Shown: positions 53,432 through 62,451, numbered from the stretch's first letter. The stretch: DNA of 64,000 nucleotides from Murimonas intestini (GCF_024622195.1 NZ_JANKBI010000009.1:62001-126000); one strand, 5' to 3'. Notes: generated by a model not told the origin, from the sequence alone. Numbers and translations: made by a program.

Positions 53432-56400
53432 TCACAGACGATTAAAAAAGTCCATTCTTTTCACGAAATGTACACATAAAGCTCCGCTTCCCGCAGCCCC
53501 GAAAAGGACGATTAAAATCCATAATATTCCCGGAACGCTCCTCTTATCTTCTTTTCCCTCGTTTCCAACCTGCTCTATATTATTCTGATAGCTTACCTCA
53601 GCATCTTCTGCCTGTCCGGATACTGCCTCCCCACCATCTGCTTTCCCTGTATTCCCTTCTTTTGGTGCTGGCGCCTTGTCCTCCTTCTTCATCAAACTGC
53701 CATTTATGGATCTTTCATTGTTTCCTCCTGCATATATCCCTGTATCTCTACGTTTTGAAATGATCCTGTATCCTTCAAAAGTATTTGAAACGGAAGCCAT
53801 GTTATCTGCCTTATCCCACGCCTGTACCTTCAGTATGGTCTTCTCTTCATTTAATAAGCTGAGATTCTCTGAAAGCTCCTCTGTTCCATTTACTTCCCAT
53901 TCCTCTCCTGTGTAGGACTTCCACAGCCTTCCGTTTTTTATGATTTCTACACCGGCGAGACTTATTGCATCCCTGACCTCCACCCTGACCTTGCCCGTAG
54001 TTCCCATACTTCCCACAAAGATCAAAGGAGGAGTCTTATCTATTGCAAATACAAGCTCCATCTTCTGCAGCTGGCTGTCTGTTTTATTGCCGGCTCTGTC
54101 TGCGGAAGCTACCACTACTTCATATATTCCCTCCTGTTCAAAACAATTTTCATTGATCGTGTACTCATACTTTCTCACCCCGGCATTTTTTTCGGCCGTT
54201 TTAACAGTGTAGTCACTGCCATTTTCCAGAACCTTCAGTTCTCCCTCCAGACTCCTGGTAATCGTAGTCTTCTGGACAGAGTCCAAATTTGTCTCAGTTA
54301 ATACTATTGGAAAACTCTCTCTGTTATAAAATCTGGCGATCCTGTCTCCTGATTCTTTCGCCAGAGAATAGACCGACCCATTTCTGTTCAGAGTAAAATG
54401 AATGCTTTTATCTGATCTATTTCCAGCTCTGTCAGTGGCCGTCACAGCCAATTCATAATTTCCATCAGGGTATTGTTCCAGAGGCAGATTCCCCAGAATA
54501 AATTCTATGCTGCCATTCCCTCTTTTCATGAGTACAGGCAATGACTTTTCGGACATTATTTTTCCCATCCGGCTCAGGGTAATATCAATGTCTTCTTCAA
54601 GAATGTTCAGATCCCTGACCGTCACTCTGGCTGCTGCCCCTCCGTTATATGATACTCCATCCATGAGTCCGCTGATCTCAATCCTGGGAGCCGCTGTATC
54701 TATCGTAAATGCCGGGCTTTTAATAATACTTGTATTTCCGACTCTGTCTGTCAATCTGACAGACAGGCTGTACGTTCCATCCCCCTGAATACTCCAGCTT
54801 TGGCCAACTCCCCAGTCCGTCCATTCACCGCTCCCTTCTTCTGCTGTCTCTTCACTCTGTACGCCTGTTTTCATTTTTACCAGCCGGGCCTGGACAGTTC
54901 TGATGCCGCTTCCCTTATCTTTCGCATATGCAAGGGCTGCAGCTGCACTGTTATTAGAAAAACCGCTCTTGTCAGTCCCGCTTACGGATATCTCACCTTC
55001 AGGCGCCTCTCCATCCACTCTGTATGATGCCGAGGCTTCCAGGGATTCTGCCGCCTTCCCCCTTACATTATAGTTTGCCAGTGTAAACTGCCATATGCCG
55101 TCATCAGAAAGCGGCCCGCTTTCCACTGCTGTGTTATAACCGCTCTCCGCTTTTGGAACTGCAGTCAGGCTTGTCCCGGCTTTCACCCAAAGTGTACCGT
55201 TTTCATCTCTGAAGCTGTTATCAGAGAGTATAGCAAACTGTGTATCCTGGATACTGCCCGGCGTAAGTACAATACTGCCTCTCCTGTAATATCCGGATCC
55301 ATCTGTAAGGTCATAACAGTAGTTTGCCGTGGGATCCCCCTGATTATCTTCTCTTATTATGATTGCATTTTGATATACAACAGGTTTTCCATCCTCATAC
55401 ATGGGACTCTCTTTCCGTATCACTGTACTGTCAATATCCGGGACCGGCATTTTAAACCCTGCCGGAAATCTGTCTGATGGCTTCCCATTCTCATAAAACC
55501 CGCTGACCCTGACAGGAGCCTGCTGATTCTGGAACACCAGATTTCGGTAGTCCGCCTCTGTGTAATACTGCTTCTGTGCATCCCCTATTTCCACATACAG
55601 TGTTCTCGGTACGATCTGTATCTGAGGAGGTGAAATCTCAGAAGATATTTCAAGCTCATATCCGTCTGCCTTCTCCCCGGACAGGCTGCAGCTGTATTCC
55701 ACATTCCAGGTTCCGGCATCGGCGCTTTGTGCCTCCCCCTTTACCTCAATGACCATGCCATGCTCCAGAGCTTCTTCCGTGACAGCTGCCAGCTCTACCT
55801 TCCTGCTTCCGTCATAGATTTTCCTTCCATCTGCATAATCTGGTCTTATTTCTATAATTTTCACCTTTTTCTTTATTGCCGTCTCTGTTTCCGTACTATA
55901 TATATTTTCTTCCGTTTCCTCCTCTGTTTCAGTCTGTTCTTCCTCTCCTGTCTGAGTCTCGGATTCTCTCCCCGGTTCAGGCTCACTTTCTGACTCCTCT
56001 CCCGGTTCACTCTCTGATTCATTCTCCGTCCCGCTCTCTGGCTCTGTTTCACTCCCGTTCTCAGATTCACTTTCCTGCTCTGTACCGGGCTCCGGTTCGA
56101 ACCCGCTTTCCGGTTCGGATTCACTTTCTGACTCTCCTTCTGATTCACTCTCTGATTCGTTTTCTGTCCCGCTTTCCGGCTCTGTACCAGGCTCTGTCTC
56201 TGTTTCACCTCCAGACTCTGATTCACTTTCCTTTTCTGTACCGGACTCCGGTTCGGACTCGCTTTCTGGTTCAGTACCAGTTTCAGTCCAGGCTTCGCTT
56301 TCTGACTCAGTTCCAGTTTCCGTTCCCGTTTCACTCTCCGATGCAGCCTCACTGTCTGGTTCACTCTCCGGCCCGGACCCGCTTTCTGGCTCTGATCCAC

Positions 56401-56686
56401 TTTCTGGCTCTGATCCACTTTCTGACTCTGATTCGCTTTCTGGCTCTGATTCGCTCTCTGACTCTGATTCGCTCTCTGATTCCAGTTTGCTTTCTAACCA
56501 GCTTTCACTCCCTGACTCTATTTCTGTTTTTTCTTCCTGCCTGCCATTTAAGCCGCTTTCCTGCTTATCCTCCGCTCTTTCATCTATCCCGGTATGATAT
56601 TGTATTCCCCTGGAACTTAGTGTCTGCATGCCAATCACAGGCAGCCCTATACATACGGCGGCTGCTATCGCCCATGCCCTTTTCAT
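53432..56686 (-). CDS. Large cell-surface protein with Ser/Glu-rich stalk and Ig-like domains
   Basis: 1084 residues. A signal/anchor helix (MKRAWAIAAAVCIGLPVIGM) is followed by a stalk of Ser-Glu, Pro-Glu and Gly-Thr repeats (about 55-270); then at least five beta-sandwich domains (about 275-1000), including SVSGTDKSGFSNNSAAA, IQGDGTYSLSVRLTDRVGN and DGNYELAVTATDRAGNRS, typical of bacterial Ig-like modules; and a C-terminal helix (GILWILIVLFGAAGSGALCV) with a basic tail. No LPxTG motif is seen, so it is probably a transmembrane surface protein. Its ATG overlaps the last codons of the kinase gene (4 bp), so kinase and surface protein are coupled; the stalk is a possible phosphorylation target only if exposed inside, which is doubtful. 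Confidence 0.8.
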   Translation of the reverse strand: MKRAWAIAAAVCIGLPVIGMQTLSSRGIQYHTGIDERAEDKQESGLNGRQEEKTEIESGSESWLESKLESESESESESESEPESESESESGSEPESGSEPESGSGPESEPDSEAASESETGTETGTESESEAWTETGTEPESESEPESGTEKESESESGGETETEPGTEPESGTENESESESEGESESESEPESGFEPEPGTEQESESENGSETEPESGTENESESEPGEESESEPEPGRESETQTGEEEQTETEEETEENIYSTETETAIKKKVKIIEIRPDYADGRKIYDGSRKVELAAVTEEALEHGMVIEVKGEAQSADAGTWNVEYSCSLSGEKADGYELEISSEISPPQIQIVPRTLYVEIGDAQKQYYTEADYRNLVFQNQQAPVRVSGFYENGKPSDRFPAGFKMPVPDIDSTVIRKESPMYEDGKPVVYQNAIIIREDNQGDPTANYCYDLTDGSGYYRRGSIVLTPGSIQDTQFAILSDNSFRDENGTLWVKAGTSLTAVPKAESGYNTAVESGPLSDDGIWQFTLANYNVRGKAAESLEASASYRVDGEAPEGEISVSGTDKSGFSNNSAAAALAYAKDKGSGIRTVQARLVKMKTGVQSEETAEEGSGEWTDWGVGQSWSIQGDGTYSLSVRLTDRVGNTSIIKSPAFTIDTAAPRIEISGLMDGVSYNGGAAARVTVRDLNILEEDIDITLSRMGKIMSEKSLPVLMKRGNGSIEFILGNLPLEQYPDGNYELAVTATDRAGNRSDKSIHFTLNRNGSVYSLAKESGDRIARFYNRESFPIVLTETNLDSVQKTTITRSLEGELKVLENGSDYTVKTAEKNAGVRKYEYTINENCFEQEGIYEVVVASADRAGNKTDSQLQKMELVFAIDKTPPLIFVGSMGTTGKVRVEVRDAISLAGVEIIKNGRLWKSYTGEEWEVNGTEELSENLSLLNEEKTILKVQAWDKADNMASVSNTFEGYRIISKRRDTGIYAGGNNERSINGSLMKKEDKAPAPKEGNTGKADGGEAVSGQAEDAEVSYQNNIEQVGNEGKEDKRSVPGILWILIVLFGAAGSGALCVHFVKRMDFFNRL
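55930..56500. repeat. Coding simple-sequence tract for the Ser/Glu stalk
   Basis: Imperfect 6- and 12-bp repeats (plus strand TCTGATTC, TCTGGCTC and similar) encode the Ser-Glu/Pro-Glu stalk. Units are multiples of three, so slippage would change stalk length but not the frame. Confidence 0.85.
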
Positions 56687-58242
56687 CTGCCCCTCTCCAC
56701 CTCCTGCAAAAATGTGCGGAAGATTGCTTCTTCCGCAAGAATGATAGTTTCTTTTATTCTTCCGGACAGCTGCGGCTCCACACTGCTCTGACTGCCGGAT
56801 ATATCCATCTCCCCCATTTCGTTCTCTATGTCCTCAAGCACTTCCTCCATCTGGGTCTTTGTCACACCAATCTCTCTGAAATCTGCACAGTGTATATATA
56901 TTTGTGTCACGATCTCATTCATCAGGCGAAGCTGCGTAACATTATTGTCTATTTCTGAGATACTGCTGTCCTTTAATTCCATCAGATCTGCCCAGTACTT
57001 CTTATAAATTTCTCTTTTATCTCCTGATACATCTTTTTGTCCCAGTTTTTCATAATAACCTCCTATCCTTAAAAATACCTGTGCTCTCAGCTGATGGGCA
57101 TGGTCCATTTCTCCCTCAGACGCCTCAGCTGCTTTTTTAAACCATGGCAGTGCATACTTTTTCCCGCCATTTTCCTCGTAAAAATACCAATAAGCCAGTC
57201 CAAGCTGATACGCAAATTCCCGGCTGTCTGCCATATTGTCTATTCCCTTCTCTGATATTCCCAGGGCCTCCCACATTTTTTCTTCTTCTCCGGCTGAAAA
57301 TTTATCATCTTCCAGATATATATCCAGCAGCCTGAAATACGCTTCAGACCTCCCGGCATCTCTTGATATTGCTTTCATGCAGTTTTCCTCTCCGCCCTCC
57401 GCCAGCAGTTCATCATATGTCTTCTCTCTTATTTCCGCCTCCTCCCCCCACTTGGGTATTTCATTTCCGGCTGCCAGACATCCTGCTGCCAGCGCCGCAA
57501 TTATGACGCAGCAGGCACGGTTTTGCCGGCCGGCCCCTTCTAAAGCCTTCCGTACTTCTCTGACAGATGAATACCGATGCTCCGGATTCGTCTCCATACA
57601 TTTCTGAAGAATTCCCCACATTCTTCTGTTCATCAGTTTCATCCTGCCCATGTTGTCTTCTATGCCCGGTTTTCCGCAGAAAAGCTGGTACAATGTCACT
57701 CCCAGACTATAGATATCTGTTCTGGCATCCAGCACTGCATCCCTTGCAAACTGCTCCGGCGCAGCATATCCCCTTGTTCCGAAGCAGGCAATATTAGGAG
57801 CTCCGGATCTGGACAGAGAACCATAATCTAAAAGTACAAGTGTACCATTATCCCTGCATATTATGTTTGCCGGCTTGACATCTCCGTGGATAAGAGCCGG
57901 CTGCCTGGTATGCAGGTATATCAGGGCATCGCATATCTGTACTCCGTAGTCTTCTGTTCTCTGCAAAGACAGCTTTCCGCTCTTCTTCAGTATCTGTTCA
58001 AGTGTCTTTCCTTTTATATATTCCATGATGAGATACGTTTTCTGATTCTCATTTATAATGTCAACGATCTGAACCAGGTGCTCATTGTCAAACCTGCGCC
58101 ACAGCCCCGCCTCCTCTCTCTGCCTCCCGGCAATCTCCTTTACCGCCCATGCCTTATATGTGCGGATATTAACTGCAAGCCATACACTTCCTTCACCTCC
58201 CTTTCCAAGTGGTTTCAGGATCTTATACTTTTTATCCAGCAG
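56683..58242 (-). CDS. Serine/threonine protein kinase (PASTA-less), probable non-ATG start
   Basis: About 519 residues. The catalytic domain is complete only if translation begins upstream of the first in-frame ATG (58026): the upstream frame gives DKKYKILKPLGKGGEGSVW (Gly loop) and AWAVKEI (catalytic Lys). Then IHGDVKPAN, LLDYGSLS (DFG-like) and YAAPEQF follow, so it is probably active. A membrane helix (CCVIIAALAAGCLAAG) and a helical, TPR-like outside domain complete it. No ATG, GTG or TTG exists between the upstream stop and 58026. Likely starts are CTG at 58242/58239 (behind AGAGGTGA) or ATT at 58257 (behind GGAGGTGG). It overlaps the surface-protein gene by 4 bp. Confidence 0.75.
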   Translation of the reverse strand: MLDKKYKILKPLGKGGEGSVWLAVNIRTYKAWAVKEIAGRQREEAGLWRRFDNEHLVQIVDIINENQKTYLIMEYIKGKTLEQILKKSGKLSLQRTEDYGVQICDALIYLHTRQPALIHGDVKPANIICRDNGTLVLLDYGSLSRSGAPNIACFGTRGYAAPEQFARDAVLDARTDIYSLGVTLYQLFCGKPGIEDNMGRMKLMNRRMWGILQKCMETNPEHRYSSVREVRKALEGAGRQNRACCVIIAALAAGCLAAGNEIPKWGEEAEIREKTYDELLAEGGEENCMKAISRDAGRSEAYFRLLDIYLEDDKFSAGEEEKMWEALGISEKGIDNMADSREFAYQLGLAYWYFYEENGGKKYALPWFKKAAEASEGEMDHAHQLRAQVFLRIGGYYEKLGQKDVSGDKREIYKKYWADLMELKDSSISEIDNNVTQLRLMNEIVTQIYIHCADFREIGVTKTQMEEVLEDIENEMGEMDISGSQSSVEPQLSGRIKETIILAEEAIFRTFLQEVERGR

Positions 58243-58318
58243 GTCACCTCTTCCAATCTGACCACCTCCCGTCTGTATGCTGTAAGCCTGTGCCGCAGGG
58301 ATATGAGCCCATCATTTC

Positions 58319-58395
58319 ATGCTTTAAACTTGTTCTGGGCAAATTCATTCCTCCGCCTGCCAAGACAGAGGATTCCCCGCTTATTTTATAAACCT
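58319..58395. repeat. Decayed copy of the small-protein block (copy 2)
   Basis: Resembles 53358-53428: AACTTGTTCTGGGCAAATTC against AACTTGTTTTTGGCGATTC, and AGAGGATTCCCCGCTTATTTT against CGGAGATTTCTCGCTCATTT (shown in parts). The matching small frame starts with ATA instead of ATG and is shifted. It lies directly upstream of the kinase gene. Confidence 0.5.
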
Positions 58396-58506
58396 AAATC
58401 AGAATTTTTGTCTGGAATTATAATGATTTGTAATAGATAATAATAGATTTTAATCAGAATTTTATTAGCTTCTTAAAAGAAACTCCTATTGATTTATTAG
58501 AATTTG

Positions 58507-58639
58507 GTAACTGTTCAGTACCTTCACAGTTACATGCAAAAATCCATTTAAAATCGCCTTCGGCGATGAGATTTTTTGCACACTTGAATCATTTTCTTAC
58601 GGTCTGTGCAATAAATGCACAGGCCTGCTGAATAGTTAC
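58507..58639. repeat. Dispersed structured repeat, full copy B (133 bp)
   Basis: Near-identical to copy A at 24314-24445, with the same three hairpins and terminal inverted repeats. GAATTTG flanks both sides (58500-58506 and 58640-58646), which fits a 7-bp target duplication after transposition. Changes relative to A mostly keep the hairpins, for example the inner loop CGCCTTCGGCG. Confidence 0.85.
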
Positions 58640-58655
58640 GAATTTGGTAACTACT

Positions 58656-58692
58656 CAACAGAGGATTCCTCACTCATTTTGTTAAGATCACT
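58656..58692. repeat. Decayed copy of the small-protein block (copy 3)
   Basis: On the minus strand it reads MSEESSVE then a stop, matching the start of the frame at 53416. It abuts repeat copy B, so the repeat may have landed in an older small gene. The rest of 58243-59113 holds the repeats, an AT-rich stretch (58690-58890) without structure, and the argS terminator. Confidence 0.5.
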
Positions 58693-58990
58693 ATATCTCA
58701 AATATACATTTCTGTCCATTAGTAAAATATCATAAATTAATTATGTTTGTTTCTTATTGTATATGATACATTTCAAAGAAGCCAACATTCTCTATTCGAA
58801 ATTTCCCCTGTTTTACCGCTAATTACATCATGCATCACATGCCTGGACATGTTAGTCAAAATGTACAAAATTAATCTTATTTCAATTTACACAACATGAA
58901 AGCCAAAGCCTCCGCGGAAATAACTGCCCCGTACTTTGGCAAGAGACCAAAAGTGCGCTTTGCGCATCCTCCCGGAGGAGTTTATTCTAT

Positions 58991-59045
58991 AGGATAAAAA
59001 GGACCAGGACACACGCCCCAATACTGCAGCCTGCATCCTGGTCCT
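58991..59045 (-). terminator. Intrinsic terminator after argS
   Basis: Perfect 10-bp stem AGGACCAGGA (59000-59009) with TCCTGGTCCT (59036-59045). On the minus strand TTTTTATCC follows. Confidence 0.87.
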
Positions 59046-59113
59046 GTAAGCCACAGCGCACCTGCTGTGGCTGTATGTTATGTTCAGGAACGCCCTGGCG
59101 CTCCTGTGCCCTG

Positions 59114-60880
59114 TTACATTCTCTCTGGTGCAGAGAATCCCAGCAGACTTATACACTGCTCAAGTACGTCCCTGCACAGCTGAAGCAGTTTGATAAATCC
59201 TGCCTTACGGCTTTCATCCTCCTCTGCAAGGATCTTAGTCTCGTGATAGAATTTATTAAACGCGTTGGCCAGATCATAGATGTATGCGCAGATCTTGTGG
59301 GGAGCCAGCTCTTCAAACGCATTTTCCACGGCGCTGTTGAACCGTGAAAGAATAAGCATCAGATCCTTTTCGCCGGAACCTGCTGCAGTACCTATTACAC
59401 ATCCTGACGCATTACCTCCATTTTCTTTATACTTATTGAGAATGGATTTAATACGCACGATCGTATACAGGATATACGGTCCTGTATTCCCCTCAAAGGA
59501 TGTGAATCTGTCTATATCAAAAATATAATCCTTTGACGCCTGATTTGACAGGTCGCCGTATTTGAGTGCTGAGAGTCCCACGATCTTGGCAGTCTCCTTT
59601 GCTTCCTCCGGATCAATATCGTGATTATCTGTGATCTTTTTATACATTTCCTCATTAATGCCCGCAATCAGGGATTCCAGACGCATAACCCCGCCTTCCC
59701 TTGTCTTGAACGGCTTGCCGTCTTTTCCGTTCATTGTGCCAAAGCCCAGGAATTCAAGCTTAGTATCTTCCTTCACCAGCTTAGTCTTGCGCGCACAGCG
59801 GAATACCTGTGTAAAATATAGCTCCTGACGCTTATCCACCACGTAAATGATCTCATCAGGGTCATATAACTTCATCCTCTCAACGATCGTTGCCAGGTCA
59901 GTTGTATTATACAAAGACGCGCCGTCAGATTTTAATATCATGCATGGCGGAATTTCCTTTGTATCCCCTTCCTCCTTCACATCCACAACAAGTGCCCCGT
60001 CATCCAGATGGGCATATCCTTCGTCCTTCATATACTGGACCATATCCGGGATGTAAGGCTGGGCGTCTGACTCACCTTTCCACAGGTCAAAATGCACGTC
60101 CAGATTCTCATAATTTTTCTTTAAATCTGTTACAGATACATTCAGAATATGCTTCAGAACAGCCTGATATCCCCGTCTGCCCTGCTGCAGCTGGAACGTT
60201 GCCTCCATAGCTTCTTTCTTATACTCCGGATCTTCCTTCGAGTAAGCGCTGGCGGCAGGGTAGATGTCTTCCAGCTCACTAATGGTAAATGGCGGCTGTT
60301 CCGGATATTCACCTTCAAAGGTTTCATCGAAATAGATGAGATCCGGCTGGCGCTTCTTAAGTTCTGTTATGACAAGCCCCATCTGAAGCCCCCAGTCACC
60401 CAGATGCACATCTCCTGTCATATCATGGCCCAGAAAACGTCCCATCCTCTTAATGCTCTCTCCTATAATTGCAGAGCGCAGATGCCCTACATGAAGCGGC
60501 TTTGCCACATTGGCGCCGCCGTAGTCTATGATCATTTTTTTAGGCTCTGCTGTCTTCTCTACAGATAAATTCCCGTCTTCCTGCATCTTCCGCAGATAGT
60601 CTGCCAGAAATTCATCATTTAATTTCAGGTTAATAAAACCCGGGTTCACTGCAGCTGCCTCTGAAAACATCTCCCCGCCTGCCAGTTTAGCTACCACATC
60701 ATTTGCTATCATAACAGGCGCTTTTTTATACGCCTTGGCGGCAGCCATGGCGCCGTTGCACTGGTATTCACACAGATCCGGGCGGTTGGACAGTGTTACT
60801 TTTCCATAAGCAGCATCATAGCCTGCCTCAGCAAACGCTTTCTCTATTTGTTCTGTTATCATTTCCAGAATCTTTTTCAT
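59114..60880 (-). CDS. argS: Arginyl-tRNA synthetase
   Basis: 588 residues, the class I ArgS length. The HIGH-type motif is KPLHVGHLRSAIIGES; the N-terminal Add-1 domain covers about 1-105 and the DALR anticodon domain the C-terminus (DLANAFNKFYHETKIL). A canonical KMSK is absent; FKTREGGVMRL occupies that place, as in many bacterial ArgS. It charges tRNA-Arg in the cytoplasm. No T-box leader is present. AAAGGAG precedes the ATG at 60880; promoter at 60970-60998. Confidence 0.97.
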   Translation of the reverse strand: MKKILEMITEQIEKAFAEAGYDAAYGKVTLSNRPDLCEYQCNGAMAAAKAYKKAPVMIANDVVAKLAGGEMFSEAAAVNPGFINLKLNDEFLADYLRKMQEDGNLSVEKTAEPKKMIIDYGGANVAKPLHVGHLRSAIIGESIKRMGRFLGHDMTGDVHLGDWGLQMGLVITELKKRQPDLIYFDETFEGEYPEQPPFTISELEDIYPAASAYSKEDPEYKKEAMEATFQLQQGRRGYQAVLKHILNVSVTDLKKNYENLDVHFDLWKGESDAQPYIPDMVQYMKDEGYAHLDDGALVVDVKEEGDTKEIPPCMILKSDGASLYNTTDLATIVERMKLYDPDEIIYVVDKRQELYFTQVFRCARKTKLVKEDTKLEFLGFGTMNGKDGKPFKTREGGVMRLESLIAGINEEMYKKITDNHDIDPEEAKETAKIVGLSALKYGDLSNQASKDYIFDIDRFTSFEGNTGPYILYTIVRIKSILNKYKENGGNASGCVIGTAAGSGEKDLMLILSRFNSAVENAFEELAPHKICAYIYDLANAFNKFYHETKILAEEDESRKAGFIKLLQLCRDVLEQCISLLGFSAPERM

Positions 60881-60969
60881 ATGGGTACTCCTTTACCTTG
60901 ACGGCAATATTCTGCCGTTTTCAGTTACTGTTCACTCCGTGACCACTAACCGTTTTTATACTGACTATT

Positions 60970-60998
60970 ATTATACTGGCTGTTCTGATGATTTTCAA
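60970..60998 (-). promoter_or_regulatory. Promoter of argS
   Basis: Minus strand TTGAAA (60998-60993), 17 bp, TATAAT (60975-60970). The leader contains a small ACGGCA/TGCCGT hairpin at about 60899-60916. Confidence 0.78.
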
Positions 60999-61007
60999 TG
61001 GGAAATA

Positions 61008-61016
61008 TGCTATAAT
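61008..61016 (+). promoter_or_regulatory. Extended -10 promoter of the LUD-domain gene
   Basis: TGCTATAAT, an extended -10 box with no good -35. It lies 10 bp from the argS -35 box, so the two promoters are divergent and nearly touch. The leader is very short (about 20 nt). Confidence 0.65.
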
Positions 61017-61042
61017 CAGGAAAAATGCAAGGAGGTCTTATT

Positions 61043-61678
61043 ATGACACCAATGGAATCCTTTTACGAAAAACAGGCAGCCGCTATCATAAAAGCGCTGG
61101 AGAAAAGAGGCATGGAGGGTTATTACTGCCCTGACGGAAAATCAGCCGTTGAAAAGGCAATGAGCTTTATACCGGAAGGTTCTTCTGTATCCTGGGGCGG
61201 CTCCCAGACTCTGGAAGAATGCGGGATGATGGATGCCCTGAAGTCTTCTTCCCTCACCCTGGTGGACCGCTCGCTTGCCCGCACAGCTGAAGAGAAAAAA
61301 GAATATTACAGAAAAGCCTTTTCTGTAGATTATTACTTTATGAGCGCCAATGCCGTCACTCTGGACGGCCAGCTTGTCAACATTGACGGCACAGGCAACA
61401 GAGTTGCCGCACTCTCCTACGGCCCGGACCATGTCATCATGATGATCGGCATGAACAAAGTTGTCCATGACACTGATGCAGCTATCAGGAGGGCCCACGA
61501 CCAGGCGGCTCCCCCAAATGCAATGCGCCTTGACATGAAGACACCCTGCAGCCTTACAGGAACATGTGCCGGCTGCCTCTCCCCTGACTGTATCTGTGCC
61601 CAGACCCTGATCACACGTTTCAACCGCACCGAGGGCAGGATCAAGGTTATCCTCATCGGTGAGAACTACGGTTATTGA
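61043..61678 (+). CDS. LUD-domain protein (LutC/YkgG-like, DUF162)
   Basis: 211 residues. SVSWGGSQTLEECGM, ANAVTLDGQLVNIDGTGNR and YGPDHVIMMIGMNKVV are the characteristic strands of the LUD fold. The C-terminal cysteine cluster TGTCAGCLSPDCIC is found in the stand-alone clostridial branch and may bind metal. LutC relatives belong to lactate oxidation, but no lutA/lutB genes are near, so the role here is unknown. The ATG at 61043 follows AAGGAGG. Its end overlaps the convergent truA gene by 7 bp. Confidence 0.88.
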   Translation: MTPMESFYEKQAAAIIKALEKRGMEGYYCPDGKSAVEKAMSFIPEGSSVSWGGSQTLEECGMMDALKSSSLTLVDRSLARTAEEKKEYYRKAFSVDYYFMSANAVTLDGQLVNIDGTGNRVAALSYGPDHVIMMIGMNKVVHDTDAAIRRAHDQAAPPNAMRLDMKTPCSLTGTCAGCLSPDCICAQTLITRFNRTEGRIKVILIGENYGY

Positions 61679-62412
61679 GGGTAGATAACTTTCAGCAGCG
61701 TCAGTCCTCTGGCAGGTGCCGTTGGCCCTGCCAGGCTTCTGTCGCGCCCCCTCAGAATGGACTCTATTTCCTTTGGACTGCGCTTTCCCTGTCCTACCTC
61801 GATGAGTGTTCCTGTCATGATCCTGACCATATTATAAAGAAAACCTTCGCCTCTGTACTCAATAAAAAGCTCATCCCCGTATTCTCTGAATGTAACTGCA
61901 TACAGCTTTCTCACTGTTGTTTTTTTCATCCTTTTATTTGCGCAGAAGCTTCTAAAATCATGTTCCCCTTCCAGATATAAAGCCGCCTGCTTCATTTTTT
62001 CCACATCAGGCTTCTCTTCCAGGAATGTTATAAACTTTCTCTCAAATACATGCTTCTGTTCTCCAAATGCAAGATGGTAGGAGTAGATCTTCTCCACAGC
62101 ATTAAGCCTGCTGTGAAACCGGCCCGGTACCTCCGACACATCCAGGATGCCAATATCTTCAGGAAGATATTTATTCAGATACACCCTGATCTCTTCAGCT
62201 GTCCTGCCTCCATCCAGGTGAACATTTGCAACCTGCTCTTTTGCATGAACGCCTGCATCGGTGCGTCCTGCCCCATGCACCTCCACTTCATGTCCCTGCA
62301 TCCTGGCGAGCACATCTTCTATTTTTCCCTGTATTGTATTTGTTGTATTTCCCTGTTTCTGCCAGCCATTATACTTTGTCCCGTCATACTCGATCAATAA
62401 TTTATAATTCAA
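61672..62412 (-). CDS. truA: tRNA pseudouridine(38-40) synthase
   Basis: 246 residues, the normal TruA length. The catalytic Asp is in GAGRTDAGVHAKEQVAN; SYHLAFGE and GEGFLYNMVRIMTGTLIEVG (split FLYNMVRIMTG, LIEVG) are family blocks. It converts uridines 38-40 of the anticodon arm. The start is a TTG at 62412, eight bases after AAGGAG, as no ATG is in place. Convergent with the LUD gene. Confidence 0.96.
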   Translation of the reverse strand: MNYKLLIEYDGTKYNGWQKQGNTTNTIQGKIEDVLARMQGHEVEVHGAGRTDAGVHAKEQVANVHLDGGRTAEEIRVYLNKYLPEDIGILDVSEVPGRFHSRLNAVEKIYSYHLAFGEQKHVFERKFITFLEEKPDVEKMKQAALYLEGEHDFRSFCANKRMKKTTVRKLYAVTFREYGDELFIEYRGEGFLYNMVRIMTGTLIEVGQGKRSPKEIESILRGRDRSLAGPTAPARGLTLLKVIYPQ

Positions 62413-62451
62413 TTGAATTCTCCTTTAATATTCTCTAACAGCATTATTTTG

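Noticed and set aside
55876..56958. Long plus-strand open frame opposite the surface-protein gene
   Set aside because: It arises from the Ser/Glu repeat read backwards (Leu/Phe/Ser-rich) and has no ribosome site.
58895..58996. Possible 33-residue peptide gene on the plus strand
   Set aside because: No ribosome site and no relation to other sequences in the window; it overlaps the argS 3' region.
58887..59156. 89-codon minus-strand frame after argS
   Set aside because: It runs through the argS terminator and the end of argS in another frame and has no ribosome site.
60881..61042. T-box leader for argS
   Set aside because: The leader is short and lacks the T-box sequence and a specifier stem; a plain promoter explains it.
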